Assembly (NCBI GenBank): GCA_033030425.1
Contig: JAUFSD010000016.1
Location: 434,001 to 498,000 of the forward strand
Origin: Verpa conica
Taxonomy: Eukaryota > Ascomycota > Pezizomycetes > Pezizales > Morchellaceae
Length of the DNA stretch: 64,000 nt
Direction of reading: 5' to 3'
How positions within the stretch are numbered: the first letter of the stretch is position 1; each line of letters begins with the position of its first letter. The notes beneath the pieces are model-generated. The model ran no database searches. It was given only the letters and a program-made list of their open reading frames with translations, and had not been told where the DNA came from. A program made the position numbers and the translations under genes. Shown in pieces: positions 57,594 to 64,000 of the stretch.

Positions 57594-60500
57594 TCACATC
57601 TTACACCGACAGTCGCAGTCCGGTACTGGACAGATTCTATGTTTCCCGAACCACTCCCTTGCGTGGCCCGAGTGCATACCGTGATTACATGATAGACAAA
57701 AGTTGAACCTTTAGAATATAAAATTAGTTAACTAATTCATGCTTCTAACTCTCCTCAACTATATAGAGGGGAATGAGGAAAACTAACCATCGATCATAGT
57801 CCCCTTCAGGATCAATACTCTTCCCGTCTTCTGCGCCCTTAATTCCGCCTACTTCGCTGCTCTTCTTATAGTATTTCGTACCTAAATTCAATAGACACAC
57901 AGCACACCTCGGTAGACTCTTCTTACACTGGGGGCACACAGTTGCTTTCGTAGCTGCATTGACACCCGCAATGGAGGTTGGTGCTTGTGTTATTTCCCGG
58001 GGGTTCATGTGCGGCTTGCTTCCCGGGGGCTTCGCAGTAGGGGCAGAGGCGCCATAGGATATGTTCTGGAGTCGGAGATTAGTAGGGAAAGGAAGTGGGG
58101 ATAGGGTTAGCGGCACTTACTCTGTCGCAATAGGTACAACGGACGTATACTTGGCGTTGAACCTCAGGGATTGTCATTACCCCGTTTCGATTTCGAGAGT
58201 GTTTGCCGCGTGCAACATCGAATTTTGCCCTCGCATGGAATAATCTCCAACTATTTAACAACTGACGGTAACTACAGATAACCAGAGTTAGTATCGCTAC
58301 GAATGGAAGATTAGTAGCAATTAAGCAAAAACATACCTCTCTACCCAGTATCCCACTCTCTCATCATCATCATATCTCGGCACCGCAAACCCTGCTACTA
58401 AACTCGCAGTCTGCACATCCCCCTTCCGATTAACATAAACTTGTAATAGTTCACAAGTTCTTCTCCCAATTCCCGTCAACACAACCCCGTCTACATCTCC
58501 ATCCTCAATAACCTGCACCGTCAATGCCTCCAAATATGCCGTCAACTCTTCATCATTCAACCACCTCAATGCGATCCCAAGCCGTTCTCGTATCGGCAGA
58601 CCAACATCGTCCAGCACATCGCGCCACTCCCCATTAGAGACGTACGCGAATACAGCTCGCAGGTAGGGTTCGTCGAGCTCGACTGACATGGCACGACATA
58701 GCTCCTTCCATATATTTGCATTTTTGTTTGTCTCAGTGGTTGATGGTGACGTAAGTGCGAGCTGTGCATGGGAGTAGTACCCTGCGACAGCAGTGGACAT
58801 AACCTTCATTTGCTGGCCACCCCGTGATAGAGTGGTAATGCATTTCTCAAAGTCCCCATGAAATAGAGCCCACCCCGCTGCCTTCGCAAACTCGCCTTGT
58901 GACTCAAGGCCAATGAGCTGCTCTTCTAACTCGCTGGCTGCAAAATCCCAGCCCGCTATCGCGAGCGCTAGCCTCCGTTGCTCCGGGAACCGCGTGGGAC
59001 CTTTGAAAGGCGTGCGATTCCAGCGTTTATTGATTTCTGAGATGGTGATGCTCCAGTCGTTCAGTGTTGGGTTTCGTGGGGGATTAGAAATGTTACGGCT
59101 AGTGAGGGAGTCAACTGTAGAGGTACCGAGACCAGTACCGTTGTTCCAAATTCCAAGAACACCCATGTAACTTAGGTCGAGAATACCAGCGACCATACCA
59201 CCATCTGCGGCAGCTTCAGTGGCACCTTGGAGCCAGAGCCACATTTCTTTGAGGTAGGGCTCCTGAACGAGAGTTATATTTTTCGTACAGTCCATCTCAT
59301 AACCTGACTCAACACGGCGTCGCATAACAACGCACATATCATTTTTTAGCATTTCGGCTGCGTCGTAGAGGAAGTCTTCAGGTTTGGCAATGGAGTTTGA
59401 GCGACCCAGGCGGCGATTTTCATGCATGCCTAGCCGTACTCCAGGAGAGCCGGTGGGCGAGTCAATACTCACCTCTTCGGCGCTTCTTCGCTCCTCTAGA
59501 GCCCGAGCTAGGTCAGCTCCATCCGGGAGCTTAAGGGTAAGAGTTGTACTGGGACTTGGGATAACCCTAAGGTCCTTCCCATGCGTAATTAAGAGTCCGT
59601 TTCTGGAACCAAACGCTAAACTTGTTGCACTCCCGGAGTATGGTATGACACCGGGGGTGCCGTCGTTGTGGAGACAGATTGTGCGGAGCTCCCTAGGGCT
59701 ATAGTCGGACATCCAGTCGAAAGAGATAACCCGACGGCCATCCTTGACTGGGCGGGCTGATGCAATATCTTTAACTCTTGTGACAAATAATGTCTCTCCG
59801 GGTTCATGCCGAGGGTTTGGAGTCCGCGACCCGGAAGATCCCCCGTTCATCCGCGTTCCGTCTAGTAGACTTGCTGCGCTATCCCGCCATCCTTTACGGC
59901 TTGGTACTACGCCTGGGACGACACCTGCAGCATTGAACAAGGCAAGTGTTGCAGTTGGTGGTGGGTCGCCATCTGATATTTTGCCCATCTCGTAGACTCG
60001 TAGCCCACCGCTCGTATTAAGTGCTGCGAAGGTTCCTGGTTTCGTATTACTATATCGCAGCGAGGAGATTTGAGAGCCTGCCCGGCCATTTTCATCAGTG
60101 CGATTGAAGAGGAGTGCTGGCTTTGCTTCACCAGCGAGATTCGTATAACGGAGGTGTCGGCGGTCCCATACAGCGACAATACCGTCCTCGCTATGAGACG
60201 CAAAGTAGTTCGGATCTAGATCAAGGGACAAACCCTGTGCGCACCGATGGGGTGCCGCAAATACCGGGTTCACGGGGGAGTCTAGCTTTGTCAGTAGCTA
60301 TCTAGTATAGAGAAAGGCGAGTGGAGGACCTCGTAGATCGTAGCACCGGATCCAGCGATAATTGACTCCGCAAATCAGAATATCTGGGTGCTCTCTCAAA
60401 AACCGCACGCTCAAGACGGCCTCACTACTCGCAAGCTGTCGATTGGGCCTAGTTGTACCCGGGCCTATGGAAGATATTGACTGGCTGATGTCCCAGATAT

Positions 60501-61059
60501 TGAGACAAAAGTCGTTCCGGACTTTATCGAGTGCGGTAGCTAAGAGCTTGCCGGTACTATTGAATGAGACACTATTACAAGAGCGTTCGCGCTCAACAGG
60601 GAGGGAAATTGATGTGTTTGAAGAAAGATTGCATAGGAGGGTTGAGCCAGATGATTGTCCAACTGATACTAGATCTGTCGAGGGGCGTTAGAGAGCTTGA
60701 GGAGAGGAGAGGGGATGTGTATATACCTTCTTGGGCAGGGGACCAGTCGAAACACTGTAGACCCGGGGATTAGAACGGTAGTGTGTCGCTCAAGTATAGA
60801 TCGTACATACACGAATGTAAGGAACCCTCGAATGTTTCGACACCAGCTTACATTGAGAACTCTTTCCTTTCTGAATTTACGTGCCAGGTCAGCTAGCGCT
60901 CGTGCAAACACATCGCTTTAGGAGAATAGAAAGAGCAAAACAGACCTCATGACTGATACTATAAAGGCTCAGGTCCTGCTCTTTCGAATTGATCTTCAAG
61001 AACCGCTGGTTCTCCGGTGTCGAGTGCGGCGACCAGCGGATGCTCACAGAACTATTCAT
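57594..61059 (-). CDS. SEA4: Mio/SEA4, SEAC (GATOR2) complex subunit
   Basis: Mio is a WD40-RING scaffold of the SEAC/GATOR2 complex that controls TORC1 at the vacuole in response to amino acids. Eight exons: 61059-60946, 60870-60811, 60754-60727, 60674-60330, 60281-58337, 58271-58121, 58065-57788 and 57708-57594, giving 1011 aa. The N-terminal beta-propeller includes RVPYIRCFDWSPAQE, ALDKVRNDFCLNIWD, RWIRCYDLRDSPVNPVF and ASHSEDGIVAVWDRRHLRY. The middle is an alpha-solenoid. The C-terminal zinc domain is split over three exons: VYVRCTYCDR, CPQCKKSLPRCAVCLLNLGT, and, only after the last intron, FNFCLSCNHGMHSGH and CPVPDCDCRC. All cysteine/histidine positions expected of the family are present. 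Summed exons are in frame. Confidence 0.92.
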
Positions 61060-61372
61060 AGCTACTATATATTATCAAATCACCATTAAGCTCTCTGTAG
61101 CACGGGGCGCATTACGGCAAACCAGAAGAAGGTTGTAGGATACGTATAGATATCTCAAGAAGGGATTGCGAGGGGGTGGAGTTGAGGGGCTGAGAGGGGG
61201 GGTTGTTGTTTGGCTGCACACGACACTGCGCAATGTTTATCGCCGAGATGATGGGCCAAGAGGAGATAACAGCGGAACCCTAACCCACGCAATCCTGCAG
61301 GGTGCAAGACATCTAGAAGAAAACTGCAGACCCGCACCCCTCCCTCGATATTTGCCTTGATCACCTCCTGCA
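61060..61372. promoter_or_regulatory. 313-bp shared divergent promoter region of SEA4 and EFG1
   Basis: Both start codons face away from this short stretch, so the two genes must share or abut promoters. The sequence includes agccctaa-like and cgcaatcc segments and a G-run. No clear TATA box is seen on either side. Confidence 0.55.
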
Positions 61373-62134
61373 ATGTCAACTCCCTCAGCTCGCCCTCCCC
61401 AGAAGCGCCGGAAATTCAATCACAGCCATGAGCATTCAACAAAGCTTACCACGAGTACCACCCGCGGTACCTCAACCTCCACACTAAAGAAGAAAGTCCG
61501 CGATCTCGAGAGGCTCCTCAACAACCCAAAGACAAACCTCCCAGCAAACATCCGCCTTGACAATGAGCGTGCCCTTGAAGCCTTCAAACATGAGCTGAAC
61601 CTCGCAAAGGGCACTGCCAGAGAGGTGAAAATGGCAAAGAAGTACCACATGGTTCGGTTTTTCGGTATGTGTGGTTCTACTCCCGGAAGAGGATGGGTAC
61701 AGAGGGTGTGGACTAATAGTTTTGTAGAAAAGCAGAAAGCAACACGTCGCTTGCGGCAACTAAATCGTCTCCGAGATACTTCACCGCCAGCAGCTACATT
61801 AACGGCTGATATCCATGCTGCCGAGATTGACCTGAACTATATCATACATTACCCTCGTGGAGAGAAGTATATTTCTCTATTCAAAGACCCAGGGAGCGAC
61901 CCAAAGGTAGTTGAGAGACGGGATATGATTAAGAGGAATATTGAGAGGCAGATGGCAAATGGGACACTTGGAAGTAGTGGAACAGCAGAGGGTGATGAAA
62001 TGGAAGAGGAAGTGGTTATGGAGGATAAAGTGAGCGAGGTAAAGAAGATAAAGAAGGATAAGAAGAAAGACAAGAAGCGGAAGAAAGAGGATGCACCATT
62101 GGAAGAAGAGGAGGATGGGTTTTTCGAGTTCTGA
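61373..62134 (+). CDS. EFG1: rRNA-processing protein Efg1
   Basis: Efg1 is a small nucleolar coiled-coil protein of the SSU processome, needed for 18S rRNA maturation. Exons 61373-61664 and 61728-62134 give 232 aa; the 63-nt GT-AG intron splits the conserved MVRFFE-KQKATRRLRQL block. The family signature starts with KKKVRDLERLLNNP, followed by AREVKMAKKYHMVRFF and the INYI-type DLNYIIHYPRGEKYISLF. The C-terminus is acidic then Lys-rich (KKIKKDKKKDKKRKK), typical of nucleolar proteins. Confidence 0.92.
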   Translation: MSTPSARPPQKRRKFNHSHEHSTKLTTSTTRGTSTSTLKKKVRDLERLLNNPKTNLPANIRLDNERALEAFKHELNLAKGTAREVKMAKKYHMVRFFGMCGSTPGRGWVQRVWTNSFVEKQKATRRLRQLNRLRDTSPPAATLTADIHAAEIDLNYIIHYPRGEKYISLFKDPGSDPKVVERRDMIKRNIERQMANGTLGSSGTAEGDEMEEEVVMEDKVSEVKKIKKDKKKDKKRKKEDAPLEEEEDGFFEF

Positions 62135-62618
62135 TGCTAGATATAAGATGGAATGAAATGGGGCAGGGCACTCTGGTATTCCACTCTGGTAACAGAACTA
62201 TCGATAGTATGCTCTTTGGTGGACATAACGGAACTGGGTATATCTAATACTTTCTAGAAGTTTGGGCTGGGTTTCTTCTATAATGATATCACTGTATAAT
62301 AATAACTATGGGAACTTTCGCCGTAGCAGTTGTCTCCCGTATCAACATCCTTTTACCGCACCACCCGATCCTCATGGAACTTTTACTTTCGTATATCAGT
62401 GGTCACTCATAAATTCGTAAAAAAGAATATACAGTAACAAATCAACATACGTAAAACCTCCAAATATTCATTTCCGATATCAACAGCAATGATATATAAA
62501 ACTGTCTGTCCAAGCAATGATCGCTCGCTGTATACTGTACCATGCAGTCCCTAGAACTCAACAAACCCACATCCCAATATAAAAACGCCGTTTTATCCTC
62601 CCCTAAACCCCCCCTCAC
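62135..62618. other. convergent intergenic region
   Basis: The 3' flanks of EFG1 and the F-box gene, AT-rich. No gene was recognised. Confidence 0.6.
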
Positions 62619-63908
62619 TCACCGCCCGCCCGCCGCCCTCAACCTACAATCCGGACACCCAATCAACAACTCCTGGCTACAATCCGGGAAAAAATATACT
62701 CCATCCGGCCCATGCTCTTTGAGTCCTCTCTCATTCAGCGCCTTCTTCGCAGCATCAAACCAGACCTCTCCCACTCTCGGCATCCATACCCTTCTACTCT
62801 CTGCCCTCGCATGCCCACTCCCCCGTCTTCCCATTCCCCTACCCACGAACTTTGCCTCCATCTCTACTCGTTCGTCTTGCATATCGCTCATAAACTGTTT
62901 CCGCAGCCTCCCACTCGCATTTGGGACATCTGCTGCAAAGAACTCTACGCAACGCTGCAGTGGCATCTGGCAGCGGAGTATCAATGCTACTTGGTCATCG
63001 TTCTGCTTGTGTGGAGGTTCCGGGCTCATACTGAGGCGAAGTAGGTTGACGAGGAAGTGCATAGCATGGTGAGTAGAGACCAAAGTAGAGTTGTCGAAGG
63101 TGTTGATTATACTAGATTGGATGCTGGTATAAGATGTTGATAGGTCGAGAGGGGTGGGGGAGTGATAGTCGTCACTGTTTTCGGCGGCGATAAGGGCTTT
63201 AGAGGCTTCGAGGCGCAGACGGGAGTAAGTTAGGAAGTGGAGAACCTGGAGGTAGCACTGGTGTTAGTCGGGATCTTGATATTGATTGGGTAGTTTATAA
63301 AAGGAGCTGTTTCTCCTTGTAGTGAGGGTGGATTTCTTGGTATGTCTTACATAGTACCTAGATTAACTAGTATAAGCTTCAACTCCAATTAAATGATCAA
63401 GAACGGGAATTCTAAGGAAGATCACTGCATACAGTTGTTTCGTCAACCTCCTCTGCACAGCTCTAATCGCCTGCTCCTTCTTTATCTCAGCTTCCTTCCT
63501 CGCCTTCCTGTCCAGCGTGAAGTCGTTCTTGAACATCGGCGTCAACGCCTTATCGCATAGGTAATATGCCAGCTGCGAGCACGTAACATGTCGTCTCTCC
63601 AGCCCGTAAAAATACTGCACAGTAGCTCTCCTAGTACCATCACCGGATCTTGACCTGGGTGGGTAGAACAGCTGCGACAGTAAGGTCAAGTATGATCCTG
63701 GCAACAACCATCGGGTGACGATGACGTGTTCGTGTGTATCTACAAGATCTCGGAATGCACGAGAGACACGCCGTAGAGAAGTCACGTCCCTCCAGTCAGT
63801 CTTGCTGATGATATCGATTATGAGCTCCGACGGGAGGTAGTCGAAGTACGAGCCCGTCAAGGTGCTATTGGTGGTGCTGTGGGGGGAACTGTAGCCAGAA
63901 CGGTACAA
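62619..63908 (-). CDS. F-box domain protein
   Basis: Two exon blocks, 63908-63405 and 63245-62619, give about 376 aa. The F-box lies at about 20-65 (YLPSELIIDIISKTDWRDVT, then LRRVSRAFRDLV). It is followed by helical segments (RKEAEIKKEQAIRAVQRRL, LHFLTYSRLRLEASKALI) and a Cys-containing tail (LILRCQMPLQRCVEFFAADV, CSQELLIGCPDCRLRA). The substrate is unknown. The join is uncertain: the proposed intron (63246-63404, 159 nt) is long for this genome. An alternative acceptor at the ag before TGCTACCTCCAG adds four residues, and a small unplaced exon is possible. Confidence 0.72.
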
Positions 63909-64000
63909 GTTCAGTAAGCTACCTCTTCTATTACTCGAAGATCCGCTGATTTCCCTAGAGTTTCAGTGACACGATAGGGGAAAATAATCTTTTTATATAT
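63909..64000. other. right edge, upstream of the F-box gene
   Basis: Only 92 bp, the presumed 5' flank of the F-box gene. Nothing specific was recognised. Confidence 0.5.

Noticed and set aside
57455..57706. Plus-strand ORF of 83 codons
   Set aside because: It lies opposite the last SEA4 exon and has no family similarity.
57745..60273. Two separate minus-strand genes (a WD protein and a zinc-finger protein)
   Set aside because: They are the middle and end of one SEA4/Mio gene. The zinc-domain cysteines continue through the last intron to 57594.
1..64000. LTR retrotransposons, CRISPR arrays, rRNA genes, telomere repeats
   Set aside because: No reverse transcriptase, integrase or transposase frame, no long direct terminal repeats, no regularly spaced repeats, no rRNA-like sequence and no TTAGGG arrays were seen.

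Overview
The window is nuclear DNA of a filamentous ascomycete fungus. The protein-coding genes carry many short introns (mostly 48-80 nt, GT-AG, with CTAAC/CTAAT-like branch sites). The encoded set is typical of Pezizomycotina: Ku80, a SEA/GATOR2 Mio subunit, Efg1, Rbg1, cysteine dioxygenase, a PXA-domain protein and F-box proteins. The gene-poor layout, with many small inverted-repeat elements, would suit a Pezizomycetes-type genome (truffle or morel relatives), but that placement is inference. No bacterial, plasmid, phage or CRISPR feature was seen.

Layout. 1.6-4.2 kb: Ku80 on the minus strand. 6.4-7.8 kb: a SLC35F6-like transporter on the plus strand. 10-17.4 kb: a gene-poor block holding three intact copies and one truncated copy of an unrecognised small single-pass membrane protein, mixed with palindromic MITE-like elements. 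18-19.4 kb: more MITEs. 19.8-20.3 kb: the parvulin PIN4. 24.6-26.7 kb (minus) and 27.9-29.5 kb (plus): an F-box/LRR gene and a PXA-domain gene, head to head. 31.1-32.0 kb: two abutting MITEs. 33.1-33.6 kb: a small secreted cysteine-rich protein. 35.5-37.3 kb: RBG1/DRG1 in 13 exons. 39.5-41.3 kb: a CENP-B-type DNA-binding protein. 45.6-46.5 kb: cysteine dioxygenase. 48.6-50.2 kb: an ankyrin-repeat protein. 53.5-57.1 kb: a kinase-ankyrin fusion. 57.6-61.1 kb (minus) and 61.4-62.1 kb (plus): Mio/SEA4 and EFG1, head to head across 313 bp. 62.6-63.9 kb: an F-box protein.

Exon models were built by eye from splice sites and family similarity. In every multi-exon model the summed coding length is divisible by three. 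Several genes that look broken in single frames (RBG1, PIN4, CDO, Mio, the kinase-ankyrin gene) are intact once spliced. PIN4 needs a GC-AG intron, and RBG1 needs an 11-nt exon.

The most likely undescribed system is the small membrane-protein family at 10-17.4 kb. Each copy has a Ser/Asn/Asp-rich N-terminus, one transmembrane helix, a basic juxtamembrane stretch, and a very conserved beta-prone Asn/Thr-rich tail (FQISYSNTTINNIYV type). One copy has a duplicated tail exon and a MITE in its intron. The second most interesting gene is the 1145-aa kinase-ankyrin fusion, whose catalytic loop is altered.
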